Below, piece by piece: positions 25,695-38,588 of a stretch of DNA of 64,000 bases. The translations under genes were made by a program, and so were the position numbers. The DNA is taken from positions 3,202,501 to 3,266,500 of the forward strand of contig NZ_FSRS01000001.1 of assembly GCF_900142935.1 (NCBI RefSeq), read 5' to 3'. The notes under the pieces were generated by a model. That model did not search any database. It was not told where the DNA came from and worked only from the letters and a program-made list of their open reading frames with translations. Numbering within the stretch: the first letter of the stretch is position 1; each line of letters begins with the position of its first letter. Source of the DNA: Rhodovulum sp. ES.010 (GTDB lineage: Bacteria > Pseudomonadota > Alphaproteobacteria > Rhodobacterales > Rhodobacteraceae).

Positions 25695-26819
25695 TCAGCG
25701 GTCCTTCGGGTCGAGCGCATCGCGCAGCCCGTCGCCGATGAAGTTCAGCGCGAACAGCAGAACGGTCATCGTCGCGGCGGGGAAGATCAGCATGTAGGGC
25801 GCGTTGCGCATGTTCTTGGCGCCTTCCGCGATCAGCACGCCCAGCGAGGTCAGCGGTTCCTGCACGCCGAGCCCGAGGAAGGAGAGGAAGCTCTCCAGCA
25901 GGATCACCTTGGGGATCATCAGCGTCATGTAGATGATGACCGTGCCCAGCGTGTTGGGGATGATGTGGCGGCGGATGATCGCGCCGCCCGACACGCCCAT
26001 CGCCTCGGCCGCCTGCACGAACTCGCGCCGCCTCAGCGACAGGGTCTGGCCGCGCACGATCCGCGCCATGTCGAGCCACTCGACAGCGCCGACCGCCAGG
26101 AACATCAGGACGATGCTGCGCCCGAAGAACACCACCAAGAGGATCACGAAGAACACGAAGGGCAGCGAGTAGAGGATATCGACGATGCGCATCATCAAAT
26201 TGTCGATGCGCCCGCCAACGAAGCCCGCGGTGGCGCCGTAGATCACCCCGATCGCCAGCGCGACCGCGGTCGCCATCAGCCCGATCAGCAGAGAAATCCG
26301 CAAGCTGACCAGGATCCGCGAGAGCAGGTCGCGCCCGTTCGCGTCGGTCCCCATCAGGAAATAAAGCCGTTGAACCTCGGCCTCGGCGACGGCCGATTGC
26401 CCGTCCGGCGCGATGTCCACAATGCGCGCGTCGGTGAAGACGTCGGACCGGTCGAGATAGCGGCCGATGCGCGGGTCGATCTCGCGGGCCGAGGAAATCG
26501 CGATCCGGACCCGGCCGTCCTCCAGTTCGATCTCGCCCAGCTCCACCCGCGCGCGCCTGAGCGCGCTTTCGGCCGCGGGCACGATCTGGTCCGCCTGGGG
26601 GTAGGGGCTGAGGTTCGGCCGCACCTTGACGTATTCGGGATAGACCTCGGAATAGTCGTGCGGCGACAGCTGCGGGCCGACGAGTGCGCAGAGCGCGAAG
26701 ACGGCCAGCACCACGAGCGACGCCATCGCCGCGCGGTTGCGCCTCAGCCGCAGCATCGCGGTGGCCCAGAGCGAGCGGCCCTCGGTGGCCTCGGCGGTGT
26801 CGGGTGTGATGTCACTCAT
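25695..26819 (-). CDS. Peptide ABC transporter permease (DppC/OppC-like)
   Basis: A 374-residue inner-membrane permease of the OppC type. It has an N-terminal helix (AAMASLVVLAVFALCALVG), an unusually long periplasmic loop of about 120 residues, then five helices with the EAA loop (EAMGVSGGAIIRRHIIPNTLG) that contacts the ATPase. The start at 26819 overlaps the stop of the preceding permease gene by 8 bp. The long loop before NGRDLLSRILVSLRISLLIG is larger than in standard DppC proteins. Confidence 0.9.
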   Translation of the reverse strand: MSDITPDTAEATEGRSLWATAMLRLRRNRAAMASLVVLAVFALCALVGPQLSPHDYSEVYPEYVKVRPNLSPYPQADQIVPAAESALRRARVELGEIELEDGRVRIAISSAREIDPRIGRYLDRSDVFTDARIVDIAPDGQSAVAEAEVQRLYFLMGTDANGRDLLSRILVSLRISLLIGLMATAVALAIGVIYGATAGFVGGRIDNLMMRIVDILYSLPFVFFVILLVVFFGRSIVLMFLAVGAVEWLDMARIVRGQTLSLRRREFVQAAEAMGVSGGAIIRRHIIPNTLGTVIIYMTLMIPKVILLESFLSFLGLGVQEPLTSLGVLIAEGAKNMRNAPYMLIFPAATMTVLLFALNFIGDGLRDALDPKDR

Positions 26820-27729
26820 AGCGCACCCGCGGGTCGAGCAGGGCGTAGAGCAGATCCACGATCAGGTTGAACAGCACCACGAAGACCGCGACGATCACCA
26901 CCGTGCCCATCACCAGCGTGTAGTCGCGGTTCAGCGCCCCTTGCACGAAATAGCGCCCGATGCCGGGCAGGTTGAACACCTGTTCGATCACGATGGAGCC
27001 GGTCAGCAGCGCCGCCGCCGCCGGGCCCAGATAGCTGACCGCGGGCAGGATCGCGGCCCTCAGCGCATGTTTCACCACCACCATCCGCGCCGGCAGCCCG
27101 TAGGCCCGCGCGGTGCGCACATGGTCGGAACGCAGCGCCTCGATCATCGCGCCGCGGATCAGCCGCGAGATCACCGCGACCTGCGGCAGCGCCAGCGCGA
27201 TCACCGGCAGGATCATCTGGTTCGGGCTTCCCCAGCCCTGCGCCGGCAGCCAGCCCAGCATCACCGCGAAGACCAGCGACAGCACGGGGGCCACCACGAA
27301 GTTCGGCACCGTGATCCCGAAGGTCGCGACCGCGATCACCGCGAAATCGGTGCGGCTGTTCTGCCTCAGCGCCGCGATCGACCCCAGCGCCGCGCCCAGC
27401 ACGAAGGCCAGCGCCAGCGCCGAGGCGCCCAGCGTGACCGAGACCGGCAAGCCCTCGGCCAGGATCTCGTGTACCCGCTTGTCGCGATAGATGAAGCTCG
27501 GCCCCATGTCGCCCTGGGCGAGGTTGCCGAGATAGATCGCGTATTGCTGCCAGAGCGGCTTGTCGAGCCCGAAGGTGGCGTTCAGGTTCGCCATCACCGT
27601 GGCCTCCAGCGTGCGTTCCTGGTCGAACGGGCCGCCGGGGGCGAGCCGCATCATGAAGAACGCGGCGGTGACGATGATGAAGAGCGTCGGAATCGCGCCC
27701 AGCAGGCGCCTCAGGGCATAGCTCAGCAT
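26812..27729 (-). CDS. Peptide ABC transporter permease (DppB/OppB-like)
   Basis: A 305-residue permease with the typical N-terminal helix (LRRLLGAIPTLFIIVTAAFF), the FDQERTLEATV region and the EAA loop ARAYGLPARMVVVKHALRAA. It is followed by TGSIVIEQVFNLPGIGRYFV, a strong DppB/OppB signature. It sits between the binding-protein gene and the OppC-like permease gene in a leftward operon, and overlaps the next gene by 8 bp. Confidence 0.92.
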   Translation of the reverse strand: MLSYALRRLLGAIPTLFIIVTAAFFMMRLAPGGPFDQERTLEATVMANLNATFGLDKPLWQQYAIYLGNLAQGDMGPSFIYRDKRVHEILAEGLPVSVTLGASALALAFVLGAALGSIAALRQNSRTDFAVIAVATFGITVPNFVVAPVLSLVFAVMLGWLPAQGWGSPNQMILPVIALALPQVAVISRLIRGAMIEALRSDHVRTARAYGLPARMVVVKHALRAAILPAVSYLGPAAAALLTGSIVIEQVFNLPGIGRYFVQGALNRDYTLVMGTVVIVAVFVVLFNLIVDLLYALLDPRVRYE

Positions 27730-27750
27730 TGCGGGCCTGTCCCGTTTGGG

Positions 27751-27774
27751 CGCGGCCCCTTGTGCGGGGCCGCG
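27751..27774 (-). terminator. Intercistronic GC-rich hairpin
   Basis: CGCGGCCCC at 27751-27759 pairs perfectly with GGGGCCGCG at 27766-27774 around a six-base loop. It sits between the binding-protein gene and the first permease gene of the leftward operon and has no U-tract. Such structures after binding-protein genes usually stabilise the upstream mRNA or partly attenuate transcription, giving more binding protein than permease. Confidence 0.6.
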
Positions 27775-27787
27775 TGTGGCGCCTTGC

Positions 27788-29374
27788 CTAGTCCGACAGG
27801 CTGAGGAAGCGCGTCGGGTGCACGTTCTGGATGTTGTCCTCCCAGCCCGAGAGCCGGGGCGAGACCAGCGAGCGCGAGGTGTAGTAGAGCAGCGGGATGA
27901 AGGGCAGGTCGCGCATGAAGATCGCCTCGGCCTCGCGCAGGATCGCCGCGCGTTCCTCCAGGTCGGTGGTCTTGGCGGCCTGGTCCATCAGCGCGTCGTA
28001 GTCGGGGTTGTCGTAGCGGGCGTAGTTGAACCCGTCATTGTCGGATTCGACCATGAACAGGAAGTTCTGCGGGTCGGAATAATCCCCGATCCAGCCCGCC
28101 CGCGCGACGTCGAAATCGCCCCGGTCGCGCAGATGCGCGTAATGGGCCGAGGCGTCGCGGACGTTGAATTCGACCTCGATGCCGAGGGTGGACCACATGT
28201 CGGCGATCGCGGTGGCCGCGTTCTTGTGGTTCTCGGACGTGTTGTACATCAGCTCCAGCCTGTGCGGGCTGTCGGGGCTGACGCCCTTTTCCTCCATGAT
28301 CGCGATGGCCTCGTCCTCGCGGTCGAGCATCGACATGTCGAAATAGTCCACCTCCGGCGAACCCTCGTAATTGCCGATCCCCGGCGGCACGAAGCTGGTG
28401 GCCGGCGCCATCGTGCCCTGGAAGATCTCGTCGGCCAGGAACTCCCGGTCGATGGCCATCGACAGCGCCCGGCGCACGTCGGGGTCGGACAGGAACTCGT
28501 CCTCGTGGTTCAGCGCGTAGTAATAGGTGCCGAGATAGGGCGCCACATGGACCGCCTCGCCATGTTCCTCGCGCAGGCGGTGGATGTCCTCGGCGGGCAG
28601 GTCGGAACAGCTGTGCACCTCGCCCGCTTCCCAGCCGCGCACGCAGGTCGCGCGGTCCTCGAAGGGCAGGTAGTTGACGGTCTCGATGGCGACGTTCGCG
28701 GCGTCGTGGAACTCGGGGTTCCTGGTCAGCACGATCCGATCGTTGAGGATGTTCTCGGTCAGCGTATAGGCCCCGTTCGAGACCATGTTGCCCGGCTGGA
28801 CGAAATCGGCCCCGTGTTCCTCGACCGACGCGGGGTGCACCGGCAGGCCGGTCTGGTGGGTCAGCAGCTCCAGGAAATAGGGGGTGGGCTGTTCCAGCGT
28901 GATTTCCAGCGTCCGGTCGTCGACCGCGCGCACGCCCATTTCCTCGGGCGGCATCTCGCCCTTGTTCACCGCTTCCGCGTTCTTCACCGGGTAGAGGATG
29001 TTGGCGTATTTCGCCCCCGTCTCGGGGGTCATGATCCGGCGCAGCGAATAGACGAAATCGCCCGCGGTGACCGGGTCGCCGTTCGACCAGCGCGCATCCT
29101 CGCGCAGCGTGAAGGTATAGACCGTGCCGTCCGCGCCGATCTCCCAGCTTTCGGCGACGCCGGGCATCAGCCCGGCCGCGGTGTCGTAGACGATCAGCCC
29201 CTCGTAGAGGTCGCGCAGGATGTTGGCCTCGGCCACGGTCGAGGTCTTGTGCTGGTCCAGCGTCTCGGGATTGCCGTCATTGCCCCGCATGTAGGTCTGG
29301 GCGGTCGCGCCGCCCGCCATCCCGGCCAAGAGCGTCGCCCAGAGCAGCACGCGTCGTGTCGAATGCATGAACAT
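27788..29374 (-). CDS. Peptide ABC transporter substrate-binding protein (OppA/DppA-like)
   Basis: A 528-residue SBP_bac_5 family periplasmic protein. A signal peptide (VLLWATLLAGMAGGATAQ) is followed by GNPETLDQHKTSTVAEANIL, GLMPGVAESWEIGADGTVYTF, LREDARWSNGDPVTAGDFVY and MTPETGAKYANILYPVKNAE, all close to OppA/MppA-type proteins. The ATG at 29374 is chosen because GGAG precedes it; ATG at 29368 is an alternative. It is the first gene of the operon and probably sets its substrate range. The neighbouring 5-oxoprolinase suggests glutathione-derived or pyroglutamyl peptides, which is only inference. Confidence 0.9.
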   Translation of the reverse strand: MFMHSTRRVLLWATLLAGMAGGATAQTYMRGNDGNPETLDQHKTSTVAEANILRDLYEGLIVYDTAAGLMPGVAESWEIGADGTVYTFTLREDARWSNGDPVTAGDFVYSLRRIMTPETGAKYANILYPVKNAEAVNKGEMPPEEMGVRAVDDRTLEITLEQPTPYFLELLTHQTGLPVHPASVEEHGADFVQPGNMVSNGAYTLTENILNDRIVLTRNPEFHDAANVAIETVNYLPFEDRATCVRGWEAGEVHSCSDLPAEDIHRLREEHGEAVHVAPYLGTYYYALNHEDEFLSDPDVRRALSMAIDREFLADEIFQGTMAPATSFVPPGIGNYEGSPEVDYFDMSMLDREDEAIAIMEEKGVSPDSPHRLELMYNTSENHKNAATAIADMWSTLGIEVEFNVRDASAHYAHLRDRGDFDVARAGWIGDYSDPQNFLFMVESDNDGFNYARYDNPDYDALMDQAAKTTDLEERAAILREAEAIFMRDLPFIPLLYYTSRSLVSPRLSGWEDNIQNVHPTRFLSLSD

Positions 29375-29492
29375 GGTGTCTCCGCTGTTGAAACAATCAT
29401 TGCGCGAAGGCTGCCCGAGCGAGGCAAGCCTGGCAAGCGCCGTGAAAGGGTGACGTCGCGGCGTGGGCGGCGCAATGCCTGGTCCACGGGGC

Positions 29493-29972
29493 CTAGTCCA
29501 CGGGCAGCACGGTCGTGGCCTTGATCTCCTCCATCGAGAGCAGCGCGGTGACGTTGAAGATGCGCACATCGGCGATCAGCGCCTGGTAGAACTCGTCATA
29601 GGCGGCGGCGTCGGCGACCCGCACCTTGAGGATGTAGTCGATCTCGCCGGCCAGCCGGTGCGCCTCCAGCACCTCGGGGCGGGACAGCAGCGCGGCGAGA
29701 AAGCGCCGCTGCCACTCCGCCTCGTGTTCCGAGGTGCGGATCAGCACGAAGAAGCAGGTGCCCCGGTCGAGCGCGGCCGGATCCACGATCACCGTGTTCT
29801 GCCGGATCACGCCGGCCTCGCGCATCTTGCGGATGCGGTTCCAGACCGGCGTCTTGGACGAGCCCACCTTCTTGGCGATCTCGTCCAGCGACTGGCTGGC
29901 ATCGTCCTGCAACTCGCGCAGGATGCGCCGGTCGAGCGCGTCGAGCGCGGAACTGGTCGTCTTGCGCGGCAT
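29493..29972 (-). CDS. Lrp/AsnC family transcriptional regulator
   Basis: A 159-residue Lrp-type regulator. The N-terminal winged helix ([36 protein letters not shown]) is followed by a RAM ligand-binding domain ([19 protein letters not shown]). These proteins bind amino acids and control transport or catabolism genes. It lies upstream of the peptide transporter on the same strand and divergent from the 5-oxoprolinase gene, so either or both are plausible targets. The ATG at 29972 begins [16 protein letters not shown]; longer frames upstream are not family-like. Confidence 0.9.
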   Translation of the reverse strand: MPRKTTSSALDALDRRILRELQDDASQSLDEIAKKVGSSKTPVWNRIRKMREAGVIRQNTVIVDPAALDRGTCFFVLIRTSEHEAEWQRRFLAALLSRPEVLEAHRLAGEIDYILKVRVADAAAYDEFYQALIADVRIFNVTALLSMEEIKATTVLPVD

Positions 29973-30136
29973 CGCGACTCCCTTCGCTTTGCGCCGAGGA
30001 TCGGAAAATTGTCCCGGGCGCGCAACCGGAAACCCGGGCTCGGCGGGATTTCGTTCCGATGGTGGGCGGATGCCCCCTTGACCTTGCCCGCCGCGCCCGC
30101 GCAACGTGGCGCGCGAAATCGGGCAAGGGGCGGGGC

Positions 30137-33733
<3,597 letters not shown>

Positions 33734-33806
33734 GACTGCGACGCTACGATTCGCGACGACTGGCCCGCGCCGAGGCCGCCGCGTCCGCGAGGCATCCCTA
33801 CCCCGC

Positions 33807-35081
33807 TCAGTGCCGCCGACGGATGCGCCAGGGCCGCCCGTCCAGCGAAAGCCGGGCATCATTGCGCGCCTTTTCGGCCACCACGCGGCCCTTTGAGATC
33901 ACCGCCAGCCGGTCGGGGCGCAGGCGGATCGCCTCGACCGGGTCGCCCGCGTCGAGGATTACCAGCGAGGCCAGCGCGCCCTCGTGCAGCCCGTAATCGG
34001 CCAGGTGCAGGACCTTCGCGTTCTCCACGGTCACCATGTCGAAGCAGCGCCGCATCTCTTCCGGCGCGGTCATCTGCGCCACGTGCAGCCCCATGAAGGC
34101 CACGTCCAGCATGTCGGCGGTGCCCAGCGAATACCACGGGTCGCGCACGCAATCCTGCCCCCAGCCGACCCGGATGCCATGGGCCTGCATCTCCTTCACC
34201 CGGGTCAGGCCGCGCCGCTTGGGGTAAGTGTCGTGCCGGCCCTGCAACACGATGTTGATCAGTGGGTTCGGGATCGCGGCCAGCCCGGCCTCGGCCATCA
34301 GCGGCAGGAGCTTGGAGACGTAATAGTTGTCCATCGAATGCATCGAGGTCAGGTGGCTGCCCGCCACCCGTCCGTGAAGCCCAAGCCGTCGGGACTCATA
34401 GGCCAGGGTCTCGACATGGCGCGAGAGGGGATCGTCGGTCTCGTCGCAATGCATGTCGACGAGCAGACCGCGCTCCGCCGCGATCTCGCAAAGCGCGCGG
34501 ACGGATTCGCGGCCCTCCTCCATCGTGCGTTCGAAATGCGGGATGCCGCCGACGACATCGACGCCCCTATCGAGCGCGCGCAGCGTGTTGGCCCGCGCCG
34601 TGGGGTCGCGCAAGAAGCCGTCCTGCGGGAAGGCGACGAGTTGCAGGTCCAGATAGGGTTTCACCCGCTCGCGGACATGCAACAGCGCCTCGACCCCTTT
34701 CAGGCTGTCGTCGCAGGTGTCGACATGGCTGCGGATCGCCAGAAGCCCCATGCTGACCGCCCAGTCGCAATAGGCCAGTGCGCGATCGACCATCTCCTCG
34801 ACCGTGGTCTCCGCCTTGAGCTCGCCCCAGAGCGCGATCCCCTCCAGCAGGGTTCCGGAGGCGTTGATCCGCGGGGTGCCGTAGGAAAGCGTCGCGTCGA
34901 GGTGGAAATGCGGGTCCACGAAGGGAGGGCTGACGAGGTCGCCGGTGGCGTCGATCACGCGGCCCGCCGTCGACCCGGACAAGTCGCCGACGCCCGCGAT
35001 CCGGTCGCCCTGCGTGCCGATATCGGCGATGCGCCCGTCAGGCAGGGTGCCGCCCGTGACCAGAATGTCGAACTCGGCCAT
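33807..35081 (-). CDS. codA: Cytosine deaminase-type amidohydrolase
   Basis: A 424-residue metal-dependent hydrolase of the cytosine deaminase subgroup. Metal ligands lie in PHFHLDATLSYG and VDMHCDETDDP, with a later His in AGSHLTSMHSMD and Asp in GWGQDCVRDPWYSLG, the latter a strong CodA signature. The likely reaction is cytosine to uracil plus ammonia (EC 3.5.4.1); isocytosine, ammelide or creatinine deaminases are related alternatives. The start overlaps the end of the nucleoside-type ABC permease gene at 35081-35082, so the enzyme is co-transcribed with its probable uptake system. Confidence 0.82.
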   Translation of the reverse strand: MAEFDILVTGGTLPDGRIADIGTQGDRIAGVGDLSGSTAGRVIDATGDLVSPPFVDPHFHLDATLSYGTPRINASGTLLEGIALWGELKAETTVEEMVDRALAYCDWAVSMGLLAIRSHVDTCDDSLKGVEALLHVRERVKPYLDLQLVAFPQDGFLRDPTARANTLRALDRGVDVVGGIPHFERTMEEGRESVRALCEIAAERGLLVDMHCDETDDPLSRHVETLAYESRRLGLHGRVAGSHLTSMHSMDNYYVSKLLPLMAEAGLAAIPNPLINIVLQGRHDTYPKRRGLTRVKEMQAHGIRVGWGQDCVRDPWYSLGTADMLDVAFMGLHVAQMTAPEEMRRCFDMVTVENAKVLHLADYGLHEGALASLVILDAGDPVEAIRLRPDRLAVISKGRVVAEKARNDARLSLDGRPWRIRRRH

Positions 35082-36026
35082 TCAGCGCTCTCCGCGATTG
35101 TAGGGCACCATCAACGCCGCCGGCACCTCGGCCCGGCGCGACATCAGCACCAGCGCCACGATCGACAGCACGTAGGGCACCATCAGGAACACCTGATAGG
35201 GGATCTGCGCGCCCAGTGGCGTCTGCTGCAGGCGGATCTGCAGCGCGTCGAAGGCGGCGAACAGGAGCGCACCCAACAGCGCCTTGCCCGGCATCCAGGC
35301 GCCGAACACCACCAGCGCGATGCAGATCCAGCCGCGCCCGTTCACCATCTCGAAGAAGAACGAGGAAAACGCGCTCATGGTCAGGAACGCGCCGCCCACC
35401 GCCATCAGTCCCGACCCCACCATCACCGCCCCCATGCGGATCGTCGTGACCGACAGCCCCTGCGCCTCGACAGCCGAGGGGTTCTCGCCCGCCGCCCGGA
35501 GCGCGAGGCCGAGCGGTGTCCGGTACAGCACCAGCGCTACCACCAGCACGGTCGCGAAGGCCAGGTAGGTTAGCGCGGTCTGCGAAAACAGCGCCTCGCC
35601 AAGGAAGGGGATATCGGACAGGACGGGAATGTCCAGAGGCTGGAACGGCTCGATGCGGGGCGGGCTGGTGACCTCGGGCAGGGCCAGCCGATAGGCGTAA
35701 TAGGCCGAGGAGGTGGCCAGAAGGGTGATCCCGAGGCCGACGACATGCTGCGAGAGCCCGAAGGGCACGGTCAGCGTGGCATGGGCCAGCCCGAACAGCG
35801 CCCCGCTCGCGAAGGCGACCAGCACGCCGGGCCACAGCCCAAGCCCCGCGTAAACCGCCATCCAGCCCGCGAAGGCGCCGAACACCATGATCCCCTCGAT
35901 GCCCAGGTTCAGCACGCCCGCCCGTTCGCAGATCAGCTCCCCCATCGTCGCGAAGATCAGCGGCGAGGCGATGCGCAGCACCGCCGCCCAGAAGCTGGCC
36001 GACAGCAGGATATCGAAAATCTCCAT
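35082..36026 (-). CDS. BMP-type nucleoside ABC transporter permease
   Basis: A 314-residue permease of the BPD_transp_2 family with eight or more helices. Motifs such as ICERAGVLNLGIEGIMVFGA and LRAAGENPSAVEAQGLSV are diagnostic of YufQ/NupQ-type nucleoside or nucleobase transporters. Its ATG overlaps the TGA of the partner permease gene. It forms the membrane channel with the adjacent 348-residue permease. Confidence 0.9.
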   Translation of the reverse strand: MEIFDILLSASFWAAVLRIASPLIFATMGELICERAGVLNLGIEGIMVFGAFAGWMAVYAGLGLWPGVLVAFASGALFGLAHATLTVPFGLSQHVVGLGITLLATSSAYYAYRLALPEVTSPPRIEPFQPLDIPVLSDIPFLGEALFSQTALTYLAFATVLVVALVLYRTPLGLALRAAGENPSAVEAQGLSVTTIRMGAVMVGSGLMAVGGAFLTMSAFSSFFFEMVNGRGWICIALVVFGAWMPGKALLGALLFAAFDALQIRLQQTPLGAQIPYQVFLMVPYVLSIVALVLMSRRAEVPAALMVPYNRGER

Positions 36027-37072
36027 CAGCCCCCCACCACGCGGAACCGGGTCAGCAGGATCGCCAGCACCATGAACAAAAGCGCCGTGGCGACCGAGAT
36101 ATCGGCGATATAGGTGGGCACCTCGGCGGCGCGGCTCATGGAATCGGCGCCCACGAAGATGCCCGCCACGAACAGCGCCGAGACGACGACGCCCAGGGGG
36201 TGCAACAGCGCCAGCATCGCCACCACGATGCCCGTGTAACCAAAGCCGGGCGACAGATCGAGCGTCAGGTTGCCCTTCAGCCCCGCCACCTCGGAAAAGC
36301 CGGCAAGTGCTGCCAGCCCCCCCGACAGCAGCGCCGTCTTGACCATGACGCGCCCCACCGGAATCCCGGCGAACCGCGCGGCCTGCGGGTTCTGCCCGAC
36401 CGCGCGGATTTCATAGCCCAGCGTCGTTTTCACCTGGATCACCCAGACGAGGGTCGCCGAGATCAGCGCAAGGCCAAAGCCCCAGTGCAGGCGCAGCCCG
36501 TCCACGATGCGGGGCAGGCGGGCGTCGCGCGGGATCGCCTCGGATTTCGGCCAGCCCATGCCCATCGGGTCCTTCAGCGGGCCTTCCAGCAGCATCGAGA
36601 TGAACAGCAGCATGATGAAATTGAACAAAAGCGTGGTCACCACCTCGTCCACGCCCAGCCGCACCTTCAACAGCACCGGCCCCAGCAGCACCAGCGCGCC
36701 CGCCAGGATCGCGGCAATCGCCATCGCCGGGATCACGACCGGCCCGGGCAGGCCCATCTGCGTGCCGATCAGCACCGTCATCAGGGCGCCCGCGTAAAGC
36801 TGCGCCTCGGCGCCGATGTTCCACAGCTTGGCGCGAAAGGCGACGGCAACCGCCAGCCCGGTAAAGATCAGCGGCGTCGCCCGGTTCAGCGTTTCCAAAA
36901 GCGCGAATTTCGACCCCGCCGCGCCCTTGACGATCAGACCCAGCGTGGCGAAGGGGTTCGCCCCCGCCAGCATCGCCAGCGCCGAGGCCACGACCACCGT
37001 CGCCGCGATGGCCAGCACCGGCAGGCCCAGCGTGCGGGCCAGCCCCGGGGCGGCAACGGGTTCAAGCCGCAT
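36026..37072 (-). CDS. BMP-type nucleoside ABC transporter permease
   Basis: A 348-residue YufP/NupP-like permease. Landmarks are RATPLIFTGLAVAVAFRAKL with LWNIGAEAQLYAGAL, and LGYEIRAVGQNPQAARFAGI. About ten membrane helices are expected. It overlaps the upstream ATPase gene by 11 bp and the downstream permease gene by an ATGA junction, so the whole set is one leftward operon. Confidence 0.9.
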   Translation of the reverse strand: MRLEPVAAPGLARTLGLPVLAIAATVVVASALAMLAGANPFATLGLIVKGAAGSKFALLETLNRATPLIFTGLAVAVAFRAKLWNIGAEAQLYAGALMTVLIGTQMGLPGPVVIPAMAIAAILAGALVLLGPVLLKVRLGVDEVVTTLLFNFIMLLFISMLLEGPLKDPMGMGWPKSEAIPRDARLPRIVDGLRLHWGFGLALISATLVWVIQVKTTLGYEIRAVGQNPQAARFAGIPVGRVMVKTALLSGGLAALAGFSEVAGLKGNLTLDLSPGFGYTGIVVAMLALLHPLGVVVSALFVAGIFVGADSMSRAAEVPTYIADISVATALLFMVLAILLTRFRVVGG

Positions 37073-38588
37073 CGGAAAACCCCTGTCCGGCCATCCACTG
37101 CCCCAGTTCCGCGGGCGTTTTCGACCCCCGCGGGAATTCCGGCGACAGGCGGCCCTCGCTCATCACGTGGATCACGTCCGACAGCGCGCGGATCTCGTCC
37201 AGGTCCTCGGAGATCAGCAACACCGCCGCGCCCGCGTCCCGCGCCGCGATCAGGCGTTCCTGCACATAGGTCAGTGCGCCGATATCGAGACCCCGCACCG
37301 GCTGGTTGGCCAGGATGATGCGCGGCCCCGCCTCGAGCGCGCGGCCCAGGATCAGCTTCTGCATGTTGCCCCCCGACAGCAGGCGAATGCGCGCCTCGGG
37401 CCCTGGGCAGCGCACGTCGTATTTTTCAATGATGTCCGCGGCATGGGTGCGCGCGCGGCGCCAGTCCATCCAGCCCGCGCGGCTGAGGGGGGGGCGGGCA
37501 TAGCCTTCCAGCACCGCGTTCTCCGTCAACGTGAAATCGGCGATCGATCCGGTCGCGTGCCGGTCCTCGGGGATGCGGCCCACGCCTGCGGCCAGTGCCG
37601 CCCGGGGGGACCATCCGGCGACGGTTTGCCCCGCCACGCGCAATTCCCCGCTTTCCGGCGCGATCAGCCCCGACACCAGGTCGGCCAGCGCCCCCTGCCC
37701 GTTGCCCGACACCCCCGCCAGCCCGGTGATCTGTCCGGCCTTCAGCGTCAGGGTCACGCGGCGCAGGCCCGTCCGGTTGCCCTCGGGCGGGGTCGAGACG
37801 TCGCACAGCTCCATCAGCGCCGCGCCGGGCGTGCCCAGCGGCGGGTGGGGCAGGGCGACCTCCTTGCCGACCATCATCTCGGCGATCCGGTGGCGGTCGG
37901 TCCGGTCCGTCGCGACCTCGCCCACGACGCGCCCGTGGCGCAGCACGATCACCCGGTCGCTGACCGCCGTCACCTCGTGCAGCTTGTGCGAGATGAAGAT
38001 GATCGACAGCCCCTGCGCCACCGCCTTTTTCAGCGTTTCGAACAGCGCATCGCTTTCCTGGGGCGTCAGCACCGCGGTCGGTTCGTCCAGGATCAGGATG
38101 CGCGCGTCGCGATACAGCGCCTTGAGGATCTCGACCCGCTGGCGTTCGCCCACCGACAGCGTCTTGACCTTGGCATCGGGGTGGACCGCCAGCCCGAAAT
38201 CGCGGGACAGCTGTTCCACCCGCGCCCGCGCCGCCGCCCGCCCCAGGCCAGGGGCCAACAGCGCCCGCGTGCCCAGCAGGATGTTCTCCAGCACCGTCAT
38301 GTTGCCCGCCAGCGTGAAATGCTGGTGCACCATGCCCACCCCCGCGGCCAGCGCCGCGCCGGGCGCCCCGGGCGGCAGGGGCTGGCCGAACACCTCGACC
38401 GTGCCCGTATCGGCCGTGTAATGGCCGAACAGGATGTTCATCAGCGTCGTCTTGCCCGCGCCGTTTTCCCCAAGCAGGGCAAGGACTTCGCCCTTGTGCA
38501 GGGCGAAGCCGATATCGTCGTTGGCGGTGAGCTTCCCGAACCTCTTGGTGATCCCCGCAAGGCGCAGGACGACCTCGCGCCCCGCCAT
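37062..38588 (-). CDS. BMP-type nucleoside ABC transporter ATPase (two cassettes)
   Basis: A 508-residue sugar/nucleoside-type ATPase with duplicated ABC domains. The first is complete (GENGAGKTTLMNILFGHY, LSVGERQRVEILKALYRD, ILILDEPTAVLTPQE). The second has the degenerate Walker A typical of this group (GVSGNGQGALADLVSG) with LSGGNMQKLILGRAL. The start overlaps the stop of the substrate-binding protein gene. Drives uptake of nucleosides or nucleobases. Confidence 0.92.
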   Translation of the reverse strand: MAGREVVLRLAGITKRFGKLTANDDIGFALHKGEVLALLGENGAGKTTLMNILFGHYTADTGTVEVFGQPLPPGAPGAALAAGVGMVHQHFTLAGNMTVLENILLGTRALLAPGLGRAAARARVEQLSRDFGLAVHPDAKVKTLSVGERQRVEILKALYRDARILILDEPTAVLTPQESDALFETLKKAVAQGLSIIFISHKLHEVTAVSDRVIVLRHGRVVGEVATDRTDRHRIAEMMVGKEVALPHPPLGTPGAALMELCDVSTPPEGNRTGLRRVTLTLKAGQITGLAGVSGNGQGALADLVSGLIAPESGELRVAGQTVAGWSPRAALAAGVGRIPEDRHATGSIADFTLTENAVLEGYARPPLSRAGWMDWRRARTHAADIIEKYDVRCPGPEARIRLLSGGNMQKLILGRALEAGPRIILANQPVRGLDIGALTYVQERLIAARDAGAAVLLISEDLDEIRALSDVIHVMSEGRLSPEFPRGSKTPAELGQWMAGQGFSDAA

